A stretch of 64,000 nt of DNA from Pacificispira sp965223125. Lineage in GTDB: Bacteria; Pseudomonadota; Alphaproteobacteria; UBA8366; Aestuariispiraceae. The notes under the pieces were generated by a model. That model saw only the letters and a list, made by a program, of their open reading frames with translations, had not been told where the DNA came from and did not search any database. The translations under genes were made by a program, and so were the position numbers. The DNA lies in the NCBI GenBank assembly GCA_965223125.1, contig OZ244984.1, positions 3,100,001 through 3,164,000 of the forward strand. The letters are read 5' to 3'. This document shows, piece by piece, positions 1-9,658 of the stretch; the first letter of the stretch is position 1; each line of letters starts with the position of its first letter.

Positions 1-571
1 TGGACGCCAGCGAGGTGGCATCCGGGGCCTCATACAGCGTTGCCCCCAGTTTTTCAGCGTAGTTGCGCAATTGGTCGATGGCGGCAATCCGTACCGGGTC
101 TGCCGCGACAAGATTGACGGGGAAATCGTGGTTCAGGGTCGCCCTGGCCGCGATCTTGGCGCAGGAAACGGTCTTGCCGACTCCGGGCGGGCCGATCAGC
201 ATGATCGGAACCCCGCCGGGCCGCTCGGGCAGGGGGGCGAATTTGAAGACTTTCGCAAGCGCGCCTGCCAGTACGTCGGCGGGGCTGGAATCCGTGCCGT
301 CGCTTGCCGCATCGATCAGCCGGTCGATCAGCATATTCGGAACGCCATGACGTTCCAGCACGCCGGTCAGGAATTCCAGCGTTTCCTGTGATGCGCCGTC
401 GCTGAAGAAATCAAAATCCTGGTCGCCCGGATCGATGGCGGCGGTAACCCGCGCCCCGCGACTGGCATCGTCCTCATGAGTCGCAACAATGATTGCATTG
501 GGCCCCAATGTCTGGCGCACAAGCTCCATCGCTCCTGAAAGCGTATCCGCATGAAAAGTCTTAAGACGCAT
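1..571 (-). CDS. flhF: FlhF, flagellar SRP-type GTPase (partial; C-terminal part outside window)
   Basis: FlhF is an SRP-family GTPase that sets the site and number of flagella at the pole. The 190 visible residues start with MRLKTFHADT and run through the N-terminal region into the G domain. The P-loop GPPGVGKT is at about residues 127-134, followed by CAKIAARA, and the DPVRIAA motif comes shortly before the window edge. The start at 571 gives the usual FlhF N-terminus; an overlapping ATG four bases upstream is in another frame. It is the last visible gene of the fliF-to-flhF operon, about 96 bases after flhA. Family assignment is firm; the rest of the GTPase domain cannot be judged here. 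Confidence 0.93.
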   Translation of the reverse strand, partial: MRLKTFHADTLSGAMELVRQTLGPNAIIVATHEDDASRGARVTAAIDPGDQDFDFFSDGASQETLEFLTGVLERHGVPNMLIDRLIDAASDGTDSSPADVLAGALAKVFKFAPLPERPGGVPIMLIGPPGVGKTVSCAKIAARATLNHDFPVNLVAADPVRIAAIDQLRNYAEKLGATLYEAPDATSLAS

Positions 572-667
572 GCATGACTCACTAGATCATGTCGTTGCGA
601 TGGGAAAGCCCCATTATTCAATGCACAGATCGCCCGGATGCATGGGACTGTCCCTCAGAACAGGGCG

Positions 668-2794
668 TCAGATCTGGTCTAGCGTCTTTATCTTGGCCTT
701 GGGGTGAATCTCGTTCTGGCTGATCACCACGGTGACCGGGCGGAATCGTTCGATGACGGATCGGACATAGGGGCGGATGCCGGGGCTGACCAGCAGGGCG
801 GGGGTTTCCCCCTTCATCGCCTGGCGTTCGAAGACGGTGCGGACCTGATTGATGAAGTCCTGCAATTTGGACGGTGCCATGGCGAGCTGACGCTCTTCCC
901 CCTGACCGACGATGCTTTCCTGGAAAGCCTGTTCCCAACTTGGCGAGAGGGTGACCAAAGCGACGAATCCCGCGCTGTTGGTGTTCGCATCCGATATCTG
1001 CCGGGCGAGGCGGGAGCGGACATGTTCGGTGATCTGGGTGAGGTTGCGGGTATAGCCAACAGCTTCCGCGACGCCTTCCAGAATGGTTGGCAGGTCGCGG
1101 ATCGATACGCGCTCGTTCAGCAGATTTTGCAGCACCCGCTGAACCGCCCCCATGCTGATCGCGCTCGGGATCAGGTCCGAGACGAGCTTCTGCTGACCCT
1201 GAGGCAATTCGTCGAGCAGCTTCTGCGTCTCCGCATAGGATAGCAGTTCTGACATGTTGTCCTTGATGATCTCGGTCAGGTGGGTGGTGATCACGGTCGC
1301 ACTGTCGACAACCGTGTAGCCACGGAACATCGCTTCTTCGCGCTGGTTGTCCTGAATCCAGACGGCGGGCAGGCCAAAGGTCGGCTCCACCGTCGCCTCA
1401 CCCGGCAGGGAAATCTTTTCGCCGCGTGGGTCCATGCAAAGCTGCATATTGGGGCGCAGGTCACCACGCCCGGCCTCGATCTCCTTCACGCGGATGATAT
1501 AGGTATTCGCGGGAAGCTGGAGATTGTCCTGAATGCGCACGGCGGGCATCACGAAGCCCTGATCGGAGGCCAGTTGCCGTCGCAGCGCCTTGATCTGGTC
1601 GGTCAGCTTGTGCTCCTGCGAGGCATTGATCAGCGGCAGCAGGCCATAGCCCAGTTCCAGCCGGATCAGGTCGATCTGCAGCGCCGTCGAGATCGGCTCG
1701 TCCCGTGGCACGGCCTCGGCGGCGGCTTCTTCCTCTATGGCGCGGGATTCCTCCTCCAGCACGGCCTTGGCGTTGGCCTGGGAGACGAGGAAGGCGGCGG
1801 TACCGGCAAACGCGGCCATGATCATGAAGGGCCAGGCCGGAATTCCGGGGATCAGCCCCAGCAGGAACAGCAGGCCGGATGCGATGCCAAGGGCGCTGGG
1901 ATAGCCCGACAATTGATCGAACAGAGCCTTGTCGGTGGCCCCGGTAACACCCGCCTTGGTGACCAGCATACCGGCGGCAACGGAAACGATCAGTGCCGGG
2001 ATCTGGCTGACCAGACCGTCCCCGATGGTTAGCAGCGTGTAGTTCTGCGCCGCATCGGCCAGCGACATGTCACGCTGGACCACGCCGATGATGATACCGC
2101 CGACGATGTTGATGAAAGTGATCAGAATACCGGCCACGGCATCGCCGCGCACGAATTTGGAGGCACCGTCCATGGCCCCGAAGAAGGAGCTTTCGCTCTC
2201 CAGATCCTTTCGGCGCTTGCGGGCCTGATCCTCGTTCACCAGTCCGGCGGAAAGATCGGCATCGATGGCCATCTGCTTGCCGGGCATGGCATCCAGGGTG
2301 AAACGCGCGGCGACTTCCGCGATACGCCCCGCGCCCTTGGTGATGACGATGAAGTTGATCAGGACCAGGATGGAGAAGACGATCACCCCGATGACGTAGT
2401 TTCCGCCCGCAACGAAGCCGCCGAAGGCCTCGATCACCTGACCGGCGGCGTCCGTGCCGGTATGTCCCTCCGACAGGATCAGGCGGGTGGAGGCGACGTT
2501 CAGGCCCAGCCGCAGCATCGTCGCGATCAGCAGGATGGTCGGAAAACTGGTCAGTTCCAGCGGCGATTTGATGAAGACAACGGTCATCAGGATGACGACG
2601 GCCAGCGTGATCGAGATCGTCAGCGTCAGGTCCAGCAGCCATGTCGGCAGCGGAATCAACAGCAGCACCAGGATCGCCATGATCCCGATCGGCAGGAACA
2701 GTTCCGAACTGGTCATGGCGGCGCGAATACGCCTGCCGGTGACGCTGTTCAGCCCCGTTCCGGGTGTGTTGCCTGACCCTTCGGTCTGCGCCAT
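668..2794 (-). CDS. flhA: FlhA, flagellar type III export gate protein
   Basis: FlhA is the integral-membrane component of the flagellar export gate; its cytoplasmic ring docks chaperone-substrate complexes. The 708-residue length is normal for the family. Residues about 30-335 hold the hydrophobic segments, and the FHIPEP-type signature RLGLNVASTRLIL lies at 95-107. The cytoplasmic half (about 365-708) follows a charged linker rich in Glu and Ala. A start further in (Met27, MTSSELFL) is possible, since the first 26 residues are polar and poorly conserved in type. It follows flbD in the same operon after a 56-base gap. flhB, fliP, fliQ and fliR are not in the window. Confidence 0.96.
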   Translation of the reverse strand: MAQTEGSGNTPGTGLNSVTGRRIRAAMTSSELFLPIGIMAILVLLLIPLPTWLLDLTLTISITLAVVILMTVVFIKSPLELTSFPTILLIATMLRLGLNVASTRLILSEGHTGTDAAGQVIEAFGGFVAGGNYVIGVIVFSILVLINFIVITKGAGRIAEVAARFTLDAMPGKQMAIDADLSAGLVNEDQARKRRKDLESESSFFGAMDGASKFVRGDAVAGILITFINIVGGIIIGVVQRDMSLADAAQNYTLLTIGDGLVSQIPALIVSVAAGMLVTKAGVTGATDKALFDQLSGYPSALGIASGLLFLLGLIPGIPAWPFMIMAAFAGTAAFLVSQANAKAVLEEESRAIEEEAAAEAVPRDEPISTALQIDLIRLELGYGLLPLINASQEHKLTDQIKALRRQLASDQGFVMPAVRIQDNLQLPANTYIIRVKEIEAGRGDLRPNMQLCMDPRGEKISLPGEATVEPTFGLPAVWIQDNQREEAMFRGYTVVDSATVITTHLTEIIKDNMSELLSYAETQKLLDELPQGQQKLVSDLIPSAISMGAVQRVLQNLLNERVSIRDLPTILEGVAEAVGYTRNLTQITEHVRSRLARQISDANTNSAGFVALVTLSPSWEQAFQESIVGQGEERQLAMAPSKLQDFINQVRTVFERQAMKGETPALLVSPGIRPYVRSVIERFRPVTVVISQNEIHPKAKIKTLDQI

Positions 2795-2850
2795 GACTGT
2801 CGACCGATCCTATCGCCTGATGAAACTATTCTGCCTCGGGCACAGTCCTG

Positions 2851-4227
2851 TCACGATTCGCCGTGTGCGGGGACGGTGTAGCCTTCTTCCGAATACTGCT
2901 TGAGTTTATTGCGCAGTGTTCGGATCGAAATCCCCAGGATATTGGCAGCATGCGTCCGATTGCCGAGATAGTGGCCAAGCGTATCAATGATCAAATCGCG
3001 CTCCACATCGGCGACGGTACGTCCGACCAGAGCGGCAGCGTCGCCGGTCACGGGCGTCGGAGCAGGGGGTGGAGCATTGGCAGCCGGGGCGGCATTGATG
3101 GAAGGGGAGACTTCCGGCATAGCGGGTGTTTCGGTCAGCAGGATCGCATCGGTTCCGATTTCATCGCCCGACGCCAGCAGTACCGCGCGGTGCATCGTGT
3201 TTTCCAATTCTCTGACATTGCCCGGCCAGTGGTAAGTCTGCAACATGGTACTAGCCGCACTGGACAGGCCACGCTGGGGCAGGCCGTTCGCCTCGGTATA
3301 CTTCTTCACGAAATACGCGGCCAGCAGAGGGATGTCCATCGGGCGCTTCGCCAGAGCGGGAAGGTCTAGATTGACGACATTCAGCCGGTAATACAGATCC
3401 TCCCGAAAGCCACCTGATTTCACCGTTTCCTGTAGGTTGCGGTTGGACGTGGCGAGGATGCGAACATCTATCTTCACAGGTTTGGTGCCACCGACCCGGT
3501 CGATTTCCCGTTCCTGCAAGGCGCGTAGTAGCTTCGCCTGAAGGCGGATGTCCATCTCGCTGACTTCATCCAGCAGAAGGGTTCCGCCATTCGCTTCCTC
3601 GAATTTGCCGATGCGCCGTGCGATGGCACCGGAAAACGCGCCTTTCTCATGACCGAACAATTCGCTTTCCAGCAGGTTTTCGGGAATGGCCGCACAGTTC
3701 ACGGCCACGAATGTGCCGGTCGCCCGCCTGGATTTGGCATGGATATAGCGGGCCATGACCTCCTTGCCGGTGCCGGACTGGCCGGTGATCAGGACCGAGG
3801 CGTCGGAAGGCGCGATCTGGTCGGCAAGCTTGATCACCCGCTGTGTCGCCGGATCGCTGTGGATGATGCTTGTGCTTTCCTCCGCCACGGCTTCCAGCAC
3901 GGCTGCAATCAGTTCTGGGTCCGGCGGCAGCGGCAGGTATTCCTTGGCACCCGCGCGGATCGCGGCAGCCGCAGTCTGGGCGTCGGTTCCATCCATGCCG
4001 CAGGCAACCACGGGGGTATTGATCCGCTCAGCCACCAGCGCCTTACACAGCCGTTCGATGTTCAGACGCACGTCGATCAGCACGATGTCGGCCCCTTTGC
4101 CGCCGCGCAGGTGATCTAGACCTTGGTCAATGGAATCCACCGCCGCCACCTTCGCGCCGCGCTGGATAGCGATCTGGCTGGCGCCGGTCATATGTCCTTC
4201 AAGAGTGCCGATGATCAGGAGTTTCAT
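2851..4227 (-). CDS. flbD: FlbD-like sigma54-dependent flagellar transcription activator
   Basis: This is a bacterial enhancer-binding protein that opens sigma54 promoters of middle and late flagellar genes. A receiver-like domain occupies residues 1-115. It keeps an acceptor-like Asp52 (IVLIDVRL) but lacks the usual N-terminal acidic pair, as expected for FlbD, which is controlled by FliX rather than a classical kinase. The AAA+ domain has Walker A GQSGTGKE (149-156), Walker B LLLDE (217-221) and a sigma54-contact loop reading GAFSGA instead of GAFTGA (196-201). A Fis-type helix-turn-helix lies near residues 420-445. It is six bases downstream of motA. fliX (39196) and four sigma54 promoters elsewhere in the window support the role. 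Confidence 0.92.
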   Translation of the reverse strand: MKLLIIGTLEGHMTGASQIAIQRGAKVAAVDSIDQGLDHLRGGKGADIVLIDVRLNIERLCKALVAERINTPVVACGMDGTDAQTAAAAIRAGAKEYLPLPPDPELIAAVLEAVAEESTSIIHSDPATQRVIKLADQIAPSDASVLITGQSGTGKEVMARYIHAKSRRATGTFVAVNCAAIPENLLESELFGHEKGAFSGAIARRIGKFEEANGGTLLLDEVSEMDIRLQAKLLRALQEREIDRVGGTKPVKIDVRILATSNRNLQETVKSGGFREDLYYRLNVVNLDLPALAKRPMDIPLLAAYFVKKYTEANGLPQRGLSSAASTMLQTYHWPGNVRELENTMHRAVLLASGDEIGTDAILLTETPAMPEVSPSINAAPAANAPPPAPTPVTGDAAALVGRTVADVERDLIIDTLGHYLGNRTHAANILGISIRTLRNKLKQYSEEGYTVPAHGES

Positions 4228-4233
4228 AGTGCC

Positions 4234-5070
4234 TTATCCGAAATATTCCACCCGTTCGGACGGGGGCAGGACTGTGTTGAAGAGCATTTCAAGGCGACGG
4301 GGGTTCTCCTGTCGCCCGATGGAGGAGGAGGCCATGACATAGAGCTGGTTCAGCAGCATTTCCTCCATCGCATTGCGCTCCATCTTTGCCGCCAGTGGCG
4401 TGAAGACAACATTGGAAAGCAGCGCGCCATAGAAGGTTGTCAGCAGGGCGACCGCCATGGATGGGCCGATCGTGTTCGGGTCATCCAGATTGGCCAGCAT
4501 CTGTACCAGTCCGACCAGCGTGCCGATCAGGCCCATGGCCGGTGCGATCTCCGCCGCCTTTTTCAGGATCGAAACTGATCGCGTCTGACGCTGGGCGATG
4601 GCCTGGACCTCACGGCGCATGATGCGCTCTACATCCTCGCCGGGCGTGCCGTCTATCACCATGGCCAGTCCCGCGCGCAGGGTCTCGCGATCTTCCACGG
4701 CGGGCATGAAGCTCTGTATCGCCAAGACTCCACGGTATCGTGCGATCTGGGCCAGTTGCAATAGTTGCAGGGCGGCCTCTCCCGCATTCAGATTGCTGCG
4801 GAAAACGGTGCGTCCCAGTGTCGGGAAGACGCCGATCATGTCACGTAGCGAAAAACAGGCTGTCACCACTCCGAGAGTTCCACCGATAACGATCAGGATC
4901 GACGGATAGTCGATGAATGCACCTGGACTGCCGCCCAGAACGATTGCTGCGCCAATCAGAATGGCAGCCCCGGTGATGCCCAGTATTGTCGCGAGATCGA
5001 TCGATCCGCGAGTTGAAGGCTGGCTCAAGGGGCGATCACCGCCCTGTCCCGGCTGGGTATCGGTTGCCAT
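4234..5070 (-). CDS. motA: MotA/PomA-family stator protein
   Basis: This is the inner-membrane stator subunit that couples ion flow to torque on FliG. The 278 residues include four hydrophobic segments (about 27-46, 54-74, 175-197 and 205-225), with TM3-TM4 text such as MGLIGTLVGLVQML and GPSMAVALLTTFYGALLSN typical of the family. A charged cytoplasmic loop sits between TM2 and TM3, as needed for contact with FliG. The partner motB is not adjacent but lies about 45 kb away at 49589. Whether the ion is H+ or Na+ cannot be settled from sequence alone. It lies between fliN and flbD in one operon. Confidence 0.93.
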   Translation of the reverse strand: MATDTQPGQGGDRPLSQPSTRGSIDLATILGITGAAILIGAAIVLGGSPGAFIDYPSILIVIGGTLGVVTACFSLRDMIGVFPTLGRTVFRSNLNAGEAALQLLQLAQIARYRGVLAIQSFMPAVEDRETLRAGLAMVIDGTPGEDVERIMRREVQAIAQRQTRSVSILKKAAEIAPAMGLIGTLVGLVQMLANLDDPNTIGPSMAVALLTTFYGALLSNVVFTPLAAKMERNAMEEMLLNQLYVMASSSIGRQENPRRLEMLFNTVLPPSERVEYFG

Positions 5071-5102
5071 GGCTGCGATTTATCCCATCACAAGATATGA
5101 CA

Positions 5103-5489
5103 TCAGGTCTGCGATTTGTCGGATTTGATGATTTCGGTCATGGTAACCCCCAGCTTATCGTCAACCAGGACGACCTCTCCCCGTGCCACGAGACGGTTGT
5201 TCACATAGATGTCGATGGCTTCACCCACCTTGCGGTCCAGTTCGACCACGGCACCGCGGCCAAGTTTCAGCAATTGGCTGACCTGCATCGACGCCTTACC
5301 CAGAACAGCGGCGACTTGCACCGGGATTTCGTACACGGCTTCCAGATCACGTGCCCCGGTCGGCGTCATCAAGTCAGCGGCGCGGGGATCAAGGAAGTCA
5401 TCCTCGCTCGATCCCTCGCCCAGTTCCTGTAGGCTGAAATCCGCCTTCGCATCGGCTCCGTTCTTCACGTCGTCGCTGTCATCGGCCAT
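5103..5489 (-). CDS. fliN: FliN, C-ring switch protein
   Basis: FliN forms the base of the flagellar C-ring and helps deliver export cargo through FliH. The 128 residues comprise an acidic N-terminal tail (1-50) and a SpoA/FliN domain (about 51-125) with LEAVYEIPVQVAAVLGK and the hallmark LLKLGRGAVVELDRKVGEA. GGAG lies nine bases before the ATG. The gene starts seven bases after the fliH stop and is followed by motA. Adjacency to fliG and fliH and a normal length make the call secure. Confidence 0.96.
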   Translation of the reverse strand: MADDSDDVKNGADAKADFSLQELGEGSSEDDFLDPRAADLMTPTGARDLEAVYEIPVQVAAVLGKASMQVSQLLKLGRGAVVELDRKVGEAIDIYVNNRLVARGEVVLVDDKLGVTMTEIIKSDKSQT

Positions 5490-5495
5490 GTCGTG

Positions 5496-6326
5496 CTACT
5501 CCTTTTCCGGCATTAGGCCGGTATCGGTGTTGTCCGCAGGGGGGGATGTTTCCTCCCCTGCTATCGTGGGCGTTGAGACTGTCTCCTGTTGACTGGTACT
5601 GGGGGCCGGTTCGGAGTCGCCATCGCCTATTTCCGCTTCCAGGCGCTGCACGGCGCGGTCTATGGCGGCGTCCACATCCGCCCGGATGCTTTCATATCGA
5701 CGTTCGGCTCCTCCGGCACCCCAGTCAACCCGGACGTCGGACGGACCCAGTTCCGGGTCGGTCAGCAGGCGGATCTGTCCTTCGAATCCGGCCCGCTGTG
5801 CTGCCTTGTTCAGCCGGTCGCTCAACAGATCGGCGGTCTCTTCCGACAGGTGTATCGTCAGTCGTCCCTGATCCTGTAACTCCGCCAGACAATCGGTGAC
5901 GACCGCAATTGCCTCTTCGGCACCGTGGGTGCGGGTATAGATCGGCATCAGCTTGGCCATCAGTTCCTGAACCATCCGGGCCATGTTTGCCTGTGCGCGT
6001 TCGTTCGACAGCCGCTGGACATCCCCCAGATTGGATACCATCGGTGCCAGTCGTTCCAGAAGGTCGTTCAACTGCCGCTCCAGCGTGTCCATCGCCTCGG
6101 CATGGCCTTCACGAAAGCCGTCTGCATGACCCTCCCTGTAGGATTCCTGGCGGGCTTCGGCAAGCTCCGCTTCGGAGAAGGTGATCTCGACAACCGGTTC
6201 CTCCACGACCTCCGGCTCGGCGGGGGCTGCTGCCGCATTGGCTGGCGCCCGTCCTCCACCGAATTCGTCGAAGGATCGTTCGAAAAGAAAACGCTTCATC
6301 TCTGCGGTTTTCACCGGTTTTGCCAT
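5496..6326 (-). CDS. fliH: FliH, flagellar export ATPase regulator
   Basis: FliH binds the export ATPase FliI and FliN and tethers the ATPase complex to the C-ring. The 276-residue protein has a short basic N-terminus (MKRFLFERSFDEF from residue 10), a Pro/Ala-rich stretch, then a long helical region with small-residue repeats (YREGHADGFREGHAEA, about 65-80). The C-terminal FliH/HrpE-type domain spans about 100-235 and ends in an acidic, Ser/Thr/Pro-rich tail. The tail is longer than in many homologues. fliI is not in the window. The gene lies between fliG and fliN. Confidence 0.92.
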   Translation of the reverse strand: MAKPVKTAEMKRFLFERSFDEFGGGRAPANAAAAPAEPEVVEEPVVEITFSEAELAEARQESYREGHADGFREGHAEAMDTLERQLNDLLERLAPMVSNLGDVQRLSNERAQANMARMVQELMAKLMPIYTRTHGAEEAIAVVTDCLAELQDQGRLTIHLSEETADLLSDRLNKAAQRAGFEGQIRLLTDPELGPSDVRVDWGAGGAERRYESIRADVDAAIDRAVQRLEAEIGDGDSEPAPSTSQQETVSTPTIAGEETSPPADNTDTGLMPEKE

Positions 6327-6369
6327 TATACCTGCCGTCCGCTTTCTGGTCGCCTCGGTTCCCGATGCA

Positions 6370-7386
6370 TCAATAGATCAATTCGTCTTCCGCGCCGCCT
6401 TCGGAGATGATGATCTCTCCCTTCGCGGCCAGATCCTTGGCGAGATTGACCATTTCCATCTGCGCCTCGTCGACGTCTTTCAGTCGCACCGGGCCAAGCG
6501 CATTCATGTCCTCGCGCAGGATCTTCGCCGCCCGTTCGGACATGTTGGAGAAGAAGAGTTCCTTGATCTGCTCCGACGAACCCTTGAGGGCGATGCCCAG
6601 CTTGTCCTTGTCGACATTGCGCAGCAAGGTCTGGACGCCACCCGGATCGAGTTTCTGGAGATCCTCGAAGGTGAACATCAGCGCCTTGATCCGCTCGGCA
6701 CTGTCCCGATTGCGTTCTTCCAGCAGCGTCATGAACCGGTTTTCGGTATTGCGATCCAGCGCGTTGAAGATTTCCGCCATCATCTCATGACTGTCGCGTC
6801 GGGCCGTGCGCGCCAGATTGGTCATGAATTCGTTGCGCAGCGTGCGCTCCACATCGTCCAGCACTTCCTTCTGCACGGCCTCCATGCGCAGCATGCGCAT
6901 GATAACCTCCATCGCAAAGCTTTCGGGCAGCGCAGCCAGCACCCGGCTGGCATGGTCGGACTTGATCTTGGAGAGAACCACCGCAACCGTCTGCGGATAT
7001 TCGTTCTTCAGGTAATTGGCGAGAACGACCTCGTTCACATTGGCCAGCTTGTCCCACATGGTTCGACCGGCGGGACCCCGGATTTCCTCCATGATCTGGG
7101 CGACCTTGTCGGGGTCGAGGGCCTTGCTCAGCAGGCGCTCGGTCGACTCGTAGGATCCGACCAGTGATCCGGTGGAGGAAATTTGCTCGGCGAATTCCGC
7201 GAACAGGCGTTCGACCAGATTTGAACTGACGGTGCCCAGATTGGCCATCGTCTGGGAGATTTCCTTAATCTCCTCGTCATCCATATGGGAAAACAGCTTG
7301 ACCGCATTGTCCTCGCCGATGGCAAGAACCATCATGGCGGCCTTTTCAGGTCCGTTGAGGCCTCTGTAATCGTCGCGTACCCGCAT
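6370..7386 (-). CDS. fliG: FliG, rotor/switch protein
   Basis: FliG joins the MS ring (FliF) to the C-ring and takes torque from MotA. The 338 residues cover the N-terminal FliF-binding domain, the middle domain and the C-terminal domain with the charged torque helix (for example FEDLQKLDPGGVQTLLRNVDKDKLGIALKGSSEQI near 245-290). The alternating acidic and basic residues needed for the stator interface are visible. The gene is followed by fliH after 43 bases and preceded by fliF after a 143-base gap. Confidence 0.97.
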   Translation of the reverse strand: MRVRDDYRGLNGPEKAAMMVLAIGEDNAVKLFSHMDDEEIKEISQTMANLGTVSSNLVERLFAEFAEQISSTGSLVGSYESTERLLSKALDPDKVAQIMEEIRGPAGRTMWDKLANVNEVVLANYLKNEYPQTVAVVLSKIKSDHASRVLAALPESFAMEVIMRMLRMEAVQKEVLDDVERTLRNEFMTNLARTARRDSHEMMAEIFNALDRNTENRFMTLLEERNRDSAERIKALMFTFEDLQKLDPGGVQTLLRNVDKDKLGIALKGSSEQIKELFFSNMSERAAKILREDMNALGPVRLKDVDEAQMEMVNLAKDLAAKGEIIISEGGAEDELIY

Positions 7387-7529
7387 GGTTCCGGTCGTGC
7401 CAAGTCATGTGTTGCGCCATAGAAGGACTGGCGCGCCAGTCCCTGCATTGTGATCGTCCCGCCCCCTTATACGGTGAGTCCGCCCGATCCAACATGAGAA
7501 AGCGCCTCTCCCGTATCCGGATATTAACC

Positions 7530-9197
7530 TTAGTTCGCTTCCTGATACATCCAATTCCGCAGGATCGACACAGCTTCCTCCGGATGCTTTTCAATGATCT
7601 CGCCGATCTTCTTGAGGGAGGAGGCTTTCACCCGTCCCTCGATATGGGCAATATCGATCATATGCTCGAATTCCTCACCGCCTTCATGGGGAATCATATC
7701 ACCCCCTGCACCGATGGCTCCTCCGGACTGGTCGGTAAGCATGGTCGGCGTGTCGCCCGCCGCGCGGGCCGCCGCAGCCTGCTGCTGAACCTCGAAGAAC
7801 TTGGTCAGCATGGGGCGCACAAAGAGCAATGCGATCAGCAGGATCAGGACGACAAGGGCGATGGTCTGGACCGTCGGCAGGAATTGGTCCTTCGGGAAGC
7901 CGAATATCAATTCACCATCATCCAGTGTATAGACCGGAACATCCTCGAATCGCAGATTGTGGATCGTCAACTGGTCGCCCCGGGACAGGTCGAGGCCGGA
8001 GGCAGATTCGACAAGCTCCCGCAGGACCGTCATTTCCGCTTCCGAGCGCGGCTCATAGGTTCCGTCAGGCGCGCGCACGCCATCGACAACCACGGCGACG
8101 GAAAGGCGCTCCACCCGGCCGGGGGGAACGATCCGCTCCGTCCGGGTATTGCCGGTCTGGAAATTCTGCAGCGAATCCGTGCGGGATGTCGATTCGGTAT
8201 TGCCCGCTAGACCGGCATCAAGGCCACCGGCATCGGGCAGGTTGTTGTCGACGGTCACAGTATCCTGATCCGCTTCCTTGGAACTGGAGACATCCTCGAT
8301 CTCACGGGCGGAAACCAGAACCTGCTGCTCCGGGTCATAGGACTGGATGTTCTGGACCTCCTGCGAGAAGTCCATCATGGCGGAAATCTCGACCCGCGCC
8401 TTGCCGACCCCGACCACCCGTTCCAGCATTTCGGTTACCTTGCCGGACAGGCGGCTTTCATACCCTGCGCGGATATCGGCGACATTGTCCGGCCCAAGGG
8501 TTCCGGAGTCCGGATCTCCGCCGCCATGCAACAATGTCCCGCGATCATCGACCAGGGTGATACGCTTGGGGTTCAGGTTGGGTACTGCCGTTGCCACCAG
8601 TTGCTGAATTGCCGCCGTCTGCGTCCGGTCAAGGCGATGGGCACCGCGCATTTTCAAGACAATCGATGCGGTTGCCTCCATCGGCTCACGTGTAAACAAC
8701 TCCCGACGGGGCAGAACAATGTGGACCCGCGCGCCGCGAACATTGTCGATAGAGGCAATGGTGCGGGATAATTCACCTTCAAGTGCACGCAGTTTGCTGA
8801 TTTCCTGGGTGAAGCTGGACTGACCGAGAGACTCGTCCCGGTCAAAGATATCATATCCGACGGACCCGCTCATGCCCTGTTCAGCAAATTCGAGGCGCAG
8901 CGGCCCCACTTGATCGCGCGGGACCGAAATCTGTGATTGATCCGTTGACATGCTGTATTCGATCTGGCGGCTGGCCAGTTGGTCCGCGATCCGGTTGGTC
9001 GTCTGCGCGTCGAGGTCTGTATAGAGCAATGCCATATCCGGTTTCGCGCTGCTGATGACGACAAAAATCAACAGGCCGATCATCGTGGCCGTGCCCGCGA
9101 CCGCGACGGTCAGCCTTGTAATTCCGACATTCCGGATGAGATCGATCAAACCGCCCACGATGCTGCTCCTCAAATCTCCGGCTGCCAGATTGGTCAT
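7530..9197 (-). CDS. fliF: FliF, MS-ring protein
   Basis: FliF builds the membrane MS ring, the first structure of the flagellum. From the ATG at 9197 it is 555 residues; an in-frame TTG seven codons upstream is less likely. A transmembrane helix lies at about 28-50, the YscJ/FliF ring domains follow (ARVHIVLPRRELF, VPNLNPKRITLVDD), and a second helix at about 445-465 precedes the cytoplasmic FliG-binding tail. It is the first gene of the fliF-to-flhF operon and has a 460-base upstream gap. Confidence 0.96.
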   Translation of the reverse strand: MTNLAAGDLRSSIVGGLIDLIRNVGITRLTVAVAGTATMIGLLIFVVISSAKPDMALLYTDLDAQTTNRIADQLASRQIEYSMSTDQSQISVPRDQVGPLRLEFAEQGMSGSVGYDIFDRDESLGQSSFTQEISKLRALEGELSRTIASIDNVRGARVHIVLPRRELFTREPMEATASIVLKMRGAHRLDRTQTAAIQQLVATAVPNLNPKRITLVDDRGTLLHGGGDPDSGTLGPDNVADIRAGYESRLSGKVTEMLERVVGVGKARVEISAMMDFSQEVQNIQSYDPEQQVLVSAREIEDVSSSKEADQDTVTVDNNLPDAGGLDAGLAGNTESTSRTDSLQNFQTGNTRTERIVPPGRVERLSVAVVVDGVRAPDGTYEPRSEAEMTVLRELVESASGLDLSRGDQLTIHNLRFEDVPVYTLDDGELIFGFPKDQFLPTVQTIALVVLILLIALLFVRPMLTKFFEVQQQAAAARAAGDTPTMLTDQSGGAIGAGGDMIPHEGGEEFEHMIDIAHIEGRVKASSLKKIGEIIEKHPEEAVSILRNWMYQEAN

Positions 9198-9658
9198 GCC
9201 CAATAGGGATGGAACCAAACGCCGGAACCCCTGTTGCCAGAATGCCCGCCTGTTCCGTATGTCCCCATATCAGGACTGCAGGGCAATACTTTCACGCCGC
9301 GTGCCAGACCGGAGGCCTGACAGGTCACAGGGCAATTCTTGCCGTGTCTTTCAAAGTTCAACCGCTTGTTCTCAAGTCGGTTCGTGTAGAGCGAATCTCT
9401 CGCCAAAGGATTCTATCTGCCCGATTCGATAGTTGTATATCGTTGCCTCAAAAGTAAAATCAGGACTCGAATCGGCAGATTTTGCCCAACACTCGGCAAA
9501 GATAGCCGATATTCGCACCCACGCAATGACAAAAACACTATATATTGAATAAAATGCAGTATAGTTTCCGATATACATGGCAATCCATAAAGGACTCAAA
9601 ATTTCGAATTGTGATTCGCTTCTGAGTCTTTTCAATGCATTACGAATCGATGTTTAGC
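9198..9658. other. Intergenic region between sciP and fliF (fliF promoter region)
   Basis: No convincing gene is present; the only open frame (9372-9635, minus) has no family resemblance and unusual composition. The region is clearly more AT-rich than its neighbours at 9,400-9,650. A weak sigma54-like site (GG and GC dinucleotides correctly spaced, in a TGGCGA...TTCGCT context) occurs on the minus strand at 9390-9405, about 190 bases before fliF. No clear CtrA-like box was found. Confidence 0.5.

Noticed and set aside
9372..9635. 87-codon minus-strand open frame upstream of fliF
   Set aside because: No family resemblance, no ribosome site and composition of an AT-rich non-coding region; more likely promoter DNA.
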